Below, one piece after another: positions 1-5,770 of a stretch of DNA of 5,898 bases; the stretch's first letter is position 1, and each line of letters opens with the position of its first letter. The notes below the pieces were generated by a model. That model was not told the origin of the DNA. It did no database searches and worked only from the letters and a program-made list of their open reading frames with translations. The translations under genes were made by a program, and so were the position numbers. This stretch comes from Anaerotignum sp. (lineage in GTDB: Bacteria > Bacillota > Clostridia > Lachnospirales > Anaerotignaceae). The stretch lies in the NCBI GenBank assembly GCA_017560955.1, contig JAFZDV010000083.1:1-5898 (forward strand), written 5' to 3'.

Positions 1-1
1 A

Positions 2-637
2 GCAAAAGTATCCTTAGAAGATAAAGATGATGATGAAGTAACAAAGATCGAAGTTTTCACAGAAGATTATGAAAACGAAGATAAAGATGAGCTGGATGGC
101 ATTGAAATCGAAAAAGTAACCTTTGATGACAGCGGCGATGAAAAGAAAGGCTCCATCACTATCAAAGGCAAAAAATACACTATCGATGAAGATGAAATGG
201 ATGACATGGAAGTCGAAATCACTGATGGTGACTCCGATATCGAAGACTTTGAAAATCTGTACAATGCTTATGATGATGGCAAAAAATTAAAAGTAGACGT
301 AGTTCTGGATGATGGTGACATCATCGAAATCACTGGTTATGTATGCTACGTAACTGGTCGTCTGGTAGACTTTGAAGATGATGAGCTGACAATCGAAGGT
401 AAAGACAGCGAAACAAAAGCATCCTATACTTTCGAAGATCCTGATGATATTTCTATGAAAGACTTCACAGGTAAATCTTTTGAAACACTGGAAGATCTGA
501 TCGACTGGTTAAAAGATCAGGATGAAGATGATAAACTCGATTTGTACGACGAACAGAAATTCACACTGAAATTTGAAGTAGATGAAGATGGTATGATCGA
601 CAGCGACATCACAGGTAAATACGAAAAAGACAAATAA
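2..637 (+). CDS. Acidic repeat protein, probably cell-surface, C-terminal part (5' end outside window)
   Basis: The frame is open from the left edge to the TAA at 635-637, giving 211 residues with no start needed inside the window. The ATG at 197 is an internal methionine and has no ribosome site. About a third of the residues are Asp or Glu, there is one Cys, and Lys greatly exceeds Arg. Two related units can be seen: 152-343 and 383-622. Each starts with a beta-like strand (SITIKGK, ELTIEGK), continues through an acidic stretch to a helix-like segment (DIEDFENLYNAYDDGKK, ETLEDLIDWLKDQDEDDK), and ends with strands (LKVDVVLDDGD, FTLKFEVDEDG). The first residues (KVSLEDKDDDEVTKIEV) resemble the end of a third unit. 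No catalytic motif or membrane segment is visible. Such acidic beta-rich repeats occur in clostridial surface proteins, often behind S-layer homology domains, but the anchoring part would lie upstream. The function is unknown, and calcium binding is only a possibility. Confidence 0.85.
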   Translation, partial: AKVSLEDKDDDEVTKIEVFTEDYENEDKDELDGIEIEKVTFDDSGDEKKGSITIKGKKYTIDEDEMDDMEVEITDGDSDIEDFENLYNAYDDGKKLKVDVVLDDGDIIEITGYVCYVTGRLVDFEDDELTIEGKDSETKASYTFEDPDDISMKDFTGKSFETLEDLIDWLKDQDEDDKLDLYDEQKFTLKFEVDEDGMIDSDITGKYEKDK

Positions 638-650
638 TTTTATTCCATTC

Positions 651-680
651 AGAAACCCTGTAAAAACAGGGTTTCTTTTT
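651..680 (+). terminator. Rho-independent terminator of the acidic repeat protein gene
   Basis: A perfect 10-bp stem, AGAAACCCTG paired with CAGGGTTTCT, encloses a 6-base loop (TAAAAA) and runs into a T tract. It starts 13 bases after the stop codon. It separates the upstream gene from the promoter that begins at 687. Confidence 0.95.
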
Positions 681-686
681 GTTTAT

Positions 687-715
687 TTGACAAAATCCTG
701 CAACAGCAGTATCAT
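687..715 (+). promoter_or_regulatory. Sigma-A type promoter of the cobalamin uptake operon
   Basis: A consensus -35 box TTGACA (687-692) lies exactly 17 bases before a -10 box TATCAT (710-715), which differs from TATAAT at one position. Transcription would start near 721-722, just before the riboswitch aptamer, so the promoter position and the start of the RNA element support each other. The -35 box is only a few bases past the upstream terminator. Confidence 0.85.
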
Positions 716-723
716 GTAGAAAA

Positions 724-867
724 CTAGATACGGATAGGAATCCGGTGAGAATCCGGAACAGTTTTATCCCTGCTGTGTGAGCAACGAAAAAAGTCATTAC
801 CACTGGAGATTTCTCTGGGAAGGGACTTTAAGTAGGCTTTTGGCTCGAGTCAGAATACGCGTCCGAA
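724..867 (+). promoter_or_regulatory. Cobalamin (B12) riboswitch aptamer
   Basis: The conserved blocks of the cobalamin riboswitch appear in order. They are AGGAATCCGGTGAGAATCCGG (735-755), CCCTGCTGTGTGAGC (768-782), CCACTGG (800-806) with CTGGGAAGG (815-823), and the B12 box GAGTCAGAATACGCG (847-861). The stem AAGTC/GACTT (791-795 with 824-828) closes the CCACTGG...GGGAAGG arm. CGGA (731-734) can pair with TCCG (862-865) as the closing helix, so the outer limits are approximate. Members of this RNA class usually reduce expression when adenosylcobalamin or a related corrinoid is bound. Its place in front of a candidate corrinoid uptake operon fits that role. Confidence 0.93.
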
Positions 868-950
868 ACATATCTAAACATCCGAAGGCATAAATCGGGG
901 GTTTCTTTTTCGTTGCCCCCAAAACGGGATTTCCCGTGGAATGGAGGCAT
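868..950 (+). promoter_or_regulatory. Riboswitch expression platform with Shine-Dalgarno masking stem
   Basis: The platform holds three competing pairings. TGCCCCC (914-920) can pair with GGAGGCA (943-949), six of seven positions with one C-A mismatch, which buries the ribosome site GGAGG (943-947). This stem encloses a perfect ACGGGA-TT-TCCCGT hairpin (924-937). CCCCC (916-920) can instead pair with GGGGG (897-901). TTTTTCGTTGC (906-916) is exactly complementary to GCAACGAAAAA (781-791) in the aptamer. No strong hairpin directly followed by a T tract is seen, so control of translation start looks more likely than transcription termination. Which pairing goes with bound ligand is inference. 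Confidence 0.6.
943..947 (+). promoter_or_regulatory. Ribosome binding site that sets the start of the DUF4430 gene
   Basis: GGAGG lies 8 bases before the ATG at 956, an ideal distance. An in-frame ATG at 941 overlaps this site and would have no ribosome site of its own, so 956 is the start to use. Confidence 0.9.
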
Positions 951-955
951 TTTTT

Positions 956-1345
956 ATGAACAGAAAAACTGGTGTACTTGCAGGGATATTAGTTATTCTC
1001 TGTATCGGGGCAGGTATCCTGTTCCACACGAACAAACCCGAAACAACTGCAGGGGGAAAAGAAATCGATGTCCTTGTGATTCATGCAGATAAAACAGAAA
1101 ACACTTTTACATACCAGACCAATGCAGAATATCTGGCTGATGTTCTGCTGGAAAACAAACTGGCTGAAGGTGAAACAGGCTCCTATGGACTTTTCATCCA
1201 GACTGTTGACGGCGAAACTGCTGACAGCAGCAAACAACAGTGGTGGTGCATCACAAAAGGCGGCGAACAGGTCAACAGCGGTGCCGATGCCCTTCCCATT
1301 GCTGATGGCGATCAGTTCGAACTGACACTGATGGAGGGATATTAA
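956..1345 (+). CDS. Membrane-anchored DUF4430 (transcobalamin C-terminal-like) protein, candidate corrinoid-binding component
   Basis: 129 residues. Residues 1-6 are positively charged (MNRKTG) and 7-23 form one hydrophobic segment, so the rest should lie outside the membrane. The one Cys there (LVILC, residue 16) does not make a good lipobox, so a signal anchor is likelier than a lipoprotein. Residues about 36-128 match the DUF4430 pattern: a strand (KEIDVLVIHAD), a helix with the usual leucine pattern (AEYLADVLLENKLA, 57-70), a Gly-Phe-Ile strand (YGLFIQTVDG), the aromatic WWCITKGGE (96-104), and the closing GADALPIADGDQFELTL (109-125). This domain corresponds to the C-terminal domain of human transcobalamin and intrinsic factor, which contacts cobalamin. 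The gene is the first behind a B12 riboswitch and overlaps the next gene by one base. A role in capturing corrinoid at the cell surface and passing it to the S component is inferred. Confidence 0.88.
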   Translation: MNRKTGVLAGILVILCIGAGILFHTNKPETTAGGKEIDVLVIHADKTENTFTYQTNAEYLADVLLENKLAEGETGSYGLFIQTVDGETADSSKQQWWCITKGGEQVNSGADALPIADGDQFELTLMEGY

Positions 1346-1842
1346 TGGAACGAAGCAAAACCTACCATCTGGCATTGATGGGTGTACTGACTGCCCTGCT
1401 TTTCATGGGACAGGTCATCATGTCTTTCCTGCCGAATATTGAGATCATCAGTCTGCTCATCATACTGTACACCATCTTCTTTGGCAGAAAGGTGTTCTGG
1501 ATGATCTATGTCTTTGTCTTTCTGGAAGGATTCCTTTATGGTTTTGGCATGTGGTTCTTCAATTACCTGTATGTATGGACGATCCTTGCATTGTTCTGCC
1601 TTCCTTTGAGAAAAAACACGTCCGCTCTGTTCTGGAGCATCATTTCAGGATTTTTCGGTCTGGGATTCGGCACACTCTGCACACTGCCCTACCTCATCAC
1701 AGGTGGCCCTGCGGCAGCCTTTTCCTACTGGGTATCAGGTCTGGGGTTTGATATCACCCATTGTATCGGCAATGTGATCCTCTGTCTGGTATTATTTAAG
1801 CCACTTCATCATCTGCTTGAAAGGTCCCTTTCACGCATATAA
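1345..1842 (+). CDS. ECF transporter S component, predicted cobalamin/corrinoid specificity
   Basis: 165 residues, mostly hydrophobic, with about six membrane segments (roughly 8-28, 33-48, 50-68, 74-88, 93-116 and 136-152). The N-terminal LALMGVLTALLF, the PNIEIISLLIILYTIFFGRK segment (30-49) and FLEGFLYGFGMWFFNYLYVW (59-78) are typical of small substrate-binding subunits of energy-coupling factor transporters. Such subunits bind a vitamin and work with shared EcfA, EcfA' and EcfT proteins. Those are not encoded here and would lie elsewhere in the genome, as is usual for group II ECF systems. The start ATG overlaps the stop of the previous gene (TAATG) and has GGAGGG (1333-1338) 6 bases upstream. 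Corrinoid specificity is inferred from the riboswitch and the DUF4430 partner. It could be a CbrT-like cobalamin subunit or one for a cobalamin precursor; the sequence alone does not decide. Confidence 0.87.
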   Translation: MERSKTYHLALMGVLTALLFMGQVIMSFLPNIEIISLLIILYTIFFGRKVFWMIYVFVFLEGFLYGFGMWFFNYLYVWTILALFCLPLRKNTSALFWSIISGFFGLGFGTLCTLPYLITGGPAAAFSYWVSGLGFDITHCIGNVILCLVLFKPLHHLLERSLSRI

Positions 1843-1882
1843 AAAGACCCTGCAGTTTTTAACCGCAAGGTCTTTTTTTTTT
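1841..1882. terminator. Bidirectional terminator between the converging operons
   Basis: AAAAAGACC (1841-1849) pairs with GGTCTTTTT (1869-1877), and TGC/GCA pairs inside the stem. The right side ends in a long T tract and the left side in an A tract, so the hairpin can act on either strand. It begins at the stop codon of the S component gene and lies 8 bases beyond the stop of the ZIP gene at 1890. Confidence 0.88.
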
Positions 1883-1889
1883 ATCTTTT

Positions 1890-2672
1890 TTATCCCAGTG
1901 CCACATCCAGCACCATCATCAGAGAAAATCCAACAGCAAAAAAGATCGTACCAATGTTGGAATGTTCTCCTTCGGACATTTCAGGGATCAGTTCTTCCAC
2001 TACTACATAAAGCATGGCACCTGCCGCAAAAGAAAGCATATAAGGCAGGACAGGCGTTACAAAGGCTGCCAGCAAAATGGTCAGGATCGCCCCAAGAGGT
2101 TCCACCGCCCCAGAGATCGCACCATACAGAAATGCTTTGCTGCTTTTCATACCATTACTTTTTAATGGCATGGAAATAATGGCACCTTCAGGAAGATTCT
2201 GCAAAGCGATACCCAGAGATAATGCCAGTGCAGCCGCTGCAGAAATGGTTTCATTCCCGGTCAGCCAGCCCGCTACCACAACACCGACTGCCATACCTTC
2301 GGGAAGATTATGAAGAGCAACAGCAAATACCATCATGGTATTTTTTCCAAGACTGCTTTTCATCCCTTCAGGAGAATCACTGTTCAGATGGAGATGCGGG
2401 ATCACATGATCCAGTGCCAGCAGGAACAGAAAACCGCCCCATACACCAATAAAGGCAGGCAGGAAAGCCAGTTTCCCCATATGTTCAGACTGGTTCATGG
2501 CAGGAATGATAAGGCTCCAGACAGATGCCGCCACCATGACCCCTGCAGCAAAACCCATCAGGGAGCGCTGCAGTCTGCGGCTCATTTCTCCTTTTAAGAA
2601 AAAAACAAATCCAGAACCAATGACTGTACCCAGAAAAGGCAGAAAAATCGTACTTAAAATTTCAGTTTTCAT
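1890..2672 (-). CDS. ZIP family divalent metal transporter (zinc/iron permease)
   Basis: 260 residues, the normal length for bacterial ZIP proteins, with about eight membrane segments. The metal-site signatures are HNLPEG (121-126) in the fourth segment and QNLPEG (158-163) in the fifth; the first His of the second motif is Gln here. A His-containing loop (DHVIPHLHLNSD, 88-99) sits between segments 3 and 4. EPLG (191-194) and VEELIPE (225-231) are further family landmarks. ZIP carriers move Zn2+ and often Fe2+, Mn2+ or Co2+ into the cytoplasm. The start has AAAGGAGG (2680-2687) 7 bases upstream. Only 30 bases separate it from the metH stop, with no terminator between, so it is probably the last gene of the methionine operon. 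MetH holds catalytic zinc, so zinc supply is a reasonable but unproven role. Metal specificity cannot be read from the sequence. Confidence 0.92.
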   Translation of the reverse strand: MKTEILSTIFLPFLGTVIGSGFVFFLKGEMSRRLQRSLMGFAAGVMVAASVWSLIIPAMNQSEHMGKLAFLPAFIGVWGGFLFLLALDHVIPHLHLNSDSPEGMKSSLGKNTMMVFAVALHNLPEGMAVGVVVAGWLTGNETISAAAALALSLGIALQNLPEGAIISMPLKSNGMKSSKAFLYGAISGAVEPLGAILTILLAAFVTPVLPYMLSFAAGAMLYVVVEELIPEMSEGEHSNIGTIFFAVGFSLMMVLDVALG

Positions 2673-2702
2673 TTACCTGCCTCCTTTCGACAATTTGAAT
2701 CA

Positions 2703-5114
2703 TTACAGTGCTGCGTTGATTTCATCAGCATAACGAACTGCTTCCATCGCATCTTTTGCGTATTTATCCGCACCGATACGGTCAGCATAATCCTGTGTCA
2801 GAACTGCACCGCCGACCACAACTTTACACCAGGGTGCTTCTGCATGGATCAGTTTGATGGTTTCTTCCATAGCAGGAACTGTTGTTGTCATCAGGGCACT
2901 CAGGCCGCACATGGGTGCGTGCAGACGTTTCACTTCTTCCAGAATCAGTTCAGGGGCAACATCTCTGCCCAGATCTGCCACATCAAAACCATAGTTTTCC
3001 AGCAGCAGTTTAACAATATTTTTACCGATATCGTGAATATCGCCTTTTACTGTCGCCAGTACAAAACTACATTTTGCCGCTGTGCTGCCATTACCTGTAG
3101 ACATAGCCGCCTTGATTTTTTCAAAGGCACATTTTGCCGCTTCCGCCGCCATCAGCAGCTGAGGCAGATAAACTGTTTTCTGTTCATATCCTTTGCCTAC
3201 AATATCCAGCGCAGGGATGATCTCATTCTGCACGATTTCCAGAGGAGCTGTTTCCTCCAGCAGTTTTGCTGTCAGTTCACCAGCCTGCTCTTTCAGACCT
3301 TTTACAACAGCCTTCTGCAGCTGGGATTTGAATTCCTGCTGATCTGCTGCTGGCTGAGGTGCTGCTGTGCCAGTTGTCGCCGCAGGAACAAAGTTAGATG
3401 CAAAGTTAATATAGTCTGCGCAGTTTTCATCGTAACCATGCAGAGCACGATATGCATAGTAAGTTTTCATCATATCTGCGGAATGAGGGTTCATGATGGC
3501 CGCAGACAGGCCATTTTCCAGAGCCATAGCAAAGAATGTGCTTGTCACAAAATCTCTGTTGGGCAGGCCAAAGGAAATATTGGAAACACCAAGGGAAGTA
3601 TGACAACCCAGGCGTTCTTTGATCTCTTTCAGGGCATTTACTGTGGCAAATGCCGCATTGGGATCTGCAGAAATTGCCATCGCCAGTGTATCGAAAATGA
3701 TATCCTTTTTGTCAATGCCATATTCCGCTGCTGTTTTCAGGATCTTTTCCGCAATGGCAACGCGCTCTGCCGCTGTATCGGGAATGCCATTTTCATCCAG
3801 AGTAAGGGCAACTACCAGACCGCCGTATTTTTTCACCAGAGGGAAGATATCTTTCATGTTTTCTTCCTTGCCGTTTACGGAGTTGATCATGGCTTTACCA
3901 TTATATCTTCTCAGCGCCTGTTCCATGGCAGTAACATCTGTTGTATCGATCTGCAGAGGCAGGTCGATGATCGCCTGCAGTTCGAAGGAAACTTTTTTCA
4001 GCATTTCCACTTCGTCGATTTCAGGCAGACCAACGTTCACATCCAGGATGTGTACGCCTTTTTCCTGCTGCGCCAGACCTTCATTCAGGATATAATCGAT
4101 GTCATTTTCCACCAGCGCCTGTTTGAAACGCTTTTTGCCAGTGGGGTTGATGCGTTCCCCGATCAGGATGGGGGATGCACCGAATTCTACTGCGTGTGTA
4201 TAGGAAGAAACGCAGGTAATATGCTTATCTGTAACGGGTACAGGTTTGACATCTGTTGTTTTTGCAACAGTTTCTCTGATGTAATCAGGAGTTGTACCAC
4301 AGCAGCCGCCTACGATACGTACACCTTTTTTCACCAGTTCTGCCACATCATCGGAAAATTCATCCGGCAGAACATCAAATACTGTTTTACCGTCCACATC
4401 TCTAGGCAAGCCTGCGTTAGGTTTCAGTAATACGGGAACGGATGCTTTCTCCAGATACTGTTCTACGATAGGCGCCAGTGCTTTGGGCCCCAAAGAGCAG
4501 TTTACACCGATCGCATCTGCGCCCATGCCTTCCAGCATGGCAACCATAGCCGCAGGAGATGCACCAGTCATCAGTTTGCCATCTTCGCTATACGCATTGG
4601 AAACCAGTACAGGCAGGTCAGAATTTTCCTTTGCTGCCAGAAGCGCTGCTTTTGTTTCGTAGCTGTCATTCATGGTTTCAATGAAAATAGCATCAGCACC
4701 ATATTTCACACCCAGTTTTACAGTTTCCGCAAAAACCGCTACGCATTCTTCAAAATCGAAGTCGCCGTAAGGTTTCAGCAGTCTGCCTGTAGGGCCGATA
4801 TCCAGCGCCACAAATTTTTCCTGTGTGCCTGTGCTTTCTGCTGCCGCTGTTCTGGCATTTTCCAATGCGTGTTTTACGATTTTATCCAGTTCTTCCAGTT
4901 CAAAATGCAGAACATTTGCACCGAAAGTATTGGAAATGATGAGGTTTGTACCTGCATCGAAATACATTTTCTGCAGTTTTACAATTACCTCAGGGTGTTC
5001 ATAATTCCATCTTTCGGGATGTTCGCCGGGCTGCAGACCTTCTGCCTGAAGGAGTGTACCCATACCGCCATCCAGATACAGGATATTATTTTTCAGGTAT
5101 TCTAAAAATTTCAT
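2703..5114 (-). CDS. metH: Cobalamin-dependent methionine synthase, short form without reactivation domain
   Basis: 803 residues from the start chosen here. MetH transfers the methyl group of 5-methyltetrahydrofolate through cobalamin to homocysteine in the cytoplasm. Domains in order: homocysteine methyltransferase (about 5-290) with the zinc cysteines in GVNCSLG (Cys206) and GGCCGT (Cys271, Cys272); pterin-binding domain (about 310-565) with ILIGERINPTG, LDVNVGLP, QIDTTD and SNISFGLPNR; an Ala/Pro-rich linker (about 578-593); the helical B12 cap (about 594-673); and the B12-binding fold (about 682-800) with GDIHDIG, whose His694 is the lower cobalt ligand, then LSALMTT and VVGGA. The roughly 330-residue activation domain of the E. 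coli enzyme (about 1,230 residues) is absent; the adjacent upstream gene supplies it. An in-frame ATG at 5123 would overlap the previous gene by four bases, but AGAGG abuts it and lies 9 bases before the ATG at 5114. Confidence 0.96.
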   Translation of the reverse strand: MKFLEYLKNNILYLDGGMGTLLQAEGLQPGEHPERWNYEHPEVIVKLQKMYFDAGTNLIISNTFGANVLHFELEELDKIVKHALENARTAAAESTGTQEKFVALDIGPTGRLLKPYGDFDFEECVAVFAETVKLGVKYGADAIFIETMNDSYETKAALLAAKENSDLPVLVSNAYSEDGKLMTGASPAAMVAMLEGMGADAIGVNCSLGPKALAPIVEQYLEKASVPVLLKPNAGLPRDVDGKTVFDVLPDEFSDDVAELVKKGVRIVGGCCGTTPDYIRETVAKTTDVKPVPVTDKHITCVSSYTHAVEFGASPILIGERINPTGKKRFKQALVENDIDYILNEGLAQQEKGVHILDVNVGLPEIDEVEMLKKVSFELQAIIDLPLQIDTTDVTAMEQALRRYNGKAMINSVNGKEENMKDIFPLVKKYGGLVVALTLDENGIPDTAAERVAIAEKILKTAAEYGIDKKDIIFDTLAMAISADPNAAFATVNALKEIKERLGCHTSLGVSNISFGLPNRDFVTSTFFAMALENGLSAAIMNPHSADMMKTYYAYRALHGYDENCADYINFASNFVPAATTGTAAPQPAADQQEFKSQLQKAVVKGLKEQAGELTAKLLEETAPLEIVQNEIIPALDIVGKGYEQKTVYLPQLLMAAEAAKCAFEKIKAAMSTGNGSTAAKCSFVLATVKGDIHDIGKNIVKLLLENYGFDVADLGRDVAPELILEEVKRLHAPMCGLSALMTTTVPAMEETIKLIHAEAPWCKVVVGGAVLTQDYADRIGADKYAKDAMEAVRYADEINAAL

Positions 5115-5119
5115 AACTT

Positions 5120-5770
5120 TCATCCTCTGTAAGCGCAGTCAGTTTTCTCACATGCGCTGCATTTATTTTTTTCTTCTTCAGTCCTACCACCAATGCCGAT
5201 GATCGCTGTTACGGATTTGGAGGGGGACATCAGAAGGCTTTCATTCAAAGATAAGCCGATCTTTCTGGGACAATCCAGCACACGGAACAGATCTTTCTGC
5301 AGTTCCAGCGGCAGATCACCATAACCGGGGCTGAAACGAGGTCTGAGCTGCAGACCTTTTCCTTTCAGATCGTCACAGAAAGCATCACAAAGGCTTTCGA
5401 TTCGCTCTGCACCAATGGCCTGAAAGAACAGTGCCTTTGCAGGGGAAAGACTGGTATATCTGCGGATGAGACGGTCAATTTCCAGACCGATGGTTGCCGC
5501 AAACACAATAATTTCTTCACAGCCTTCCAGATTTTTCATCAGTGCCTTGGAATCTGTTTTGAAAAAGCCAAAATCCAAACCGTTTTCCGTTCTTCTGACA
5601 GGAAATCTGCCCCAGCAGACCTTATAGGTCAGTTTGCTTTCCGCTTCCTTTAAGCAGGCTTCAAAAAGGCTTCTTTCTTCCACGGAAACCGCCTGAGGAG
5701 TTGTACCTGCATAACGCAGACATTCTCTTTCGTTCCATTCGGGTGCTGTATAAACTTCTGTATAAATCAT
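5120..5770 (-). CDS. Stand-alone methionine synthase reactivation (B12-dependent Met synthase activation domain) protein
   Basis: 216 residues. The centre and C-terminal half match the methionine synthase activation domain: RPRFSPGYGDLPLELQ (143-158) and IGLSLNESLLMSPSKSV (171-187). These correspond to the S-adenosylmethionine-binding region and the M-x-P-x-x-S-V signature. In E. coli this domain is the C-terminal part of MetH and remethylates inactive cob(II)alamin with SAM and an electron donor. In Thermotoga maritima a separate neighbouring gene product does this for a short MetH, and the layout here is the same. The C-terminus adds a cysteine motif, C-x2-C-x4-C (Cys204, Cys207, Cys212), which might hold a metal or iron-sulfur cluster. 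The start ATG shares one base with the metF stop (TGATG) and has no clear ribosome site, so coupled translation is likely. The stop lies 5 bases before the preferred metH start. Confidence 0.92.
   Translation of the reverse strand: MIYTEVYTAPEWNERECLRYAGTTPQAVSVEERSLFEACLKEAESKLTYKVCWGRFPVRRTENGLDFGFFKTDSKALMKNLEGCEEIIVFAATIGLEIDRLIRRYTSLSPAKALFFQAIGAERIESLCDAFCDDLKGKGLQLRPRFSPGYGDLPLELQKDLFRVLDCPRKIGLSLNESLLMSPSKSVTAIIGIGGRTEEEKNKCSACEKTDCAYRG
5124..5128 (-). promoter_or_regulatory. Ribosome binding site that favours the 5114 start of metH
   Basis: AGAGG lies 9 bases before the ATG at 5114. For the in-frame ATG at 5123 it would directly touch the start codon, which is too close. Because the site is inside the end of the upstream gene, the two genes are probably translationally coupled. 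Confidence 0.6.

Noticed and set aside
197..637. Treating the acidic protein as a 146-residue gene starting at 197
   Set aside because: The frame stays open to the left edge with the same composition and repeat pattern, and no ribosome site precedes 197.
609..803. A 64-codon open frame on the - strand across the terminator, promoter and riboswitch
   Set aside because: It is fully explained by the RNA elements on the + strand, and its product has no family features.
895..912. The T-rich stretch at 902-910 as a riboswitch-controlled transcription terminator
   Set aside because: The only hairpin directly before it (TCCGA 881-885 with TCGGG 895-899) has 4-5 weak pairs and a 9-base loop, much poorer than the other terminators here. 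Masking of the ribosome site explains the region better, although weak attenuation cannot be excluded.
989..1375. A 128-codon - strand frame opposite the DUF4430 gene
   Set aside because: The + strand frame has the ribosome site, signal anchor and domain match. The opposite frame is a codon-bias shadow.
2673..2702. A promoter or zinc-regulator operator before the ZIP gene
   Set aside because: The gap is 30 bases, half taken by the metH stop and ribosome site, and it has no -35/-10 pair or clear palindrome.
2844..4430. A 528-codon open frame on the + strand
   Set aside because: It lies wholly antisense to metH, whose family motifs run through the same bases. The translation is a Cys, Phe, His and Gln rich shadow with no recognisable domain and no ribosome site.
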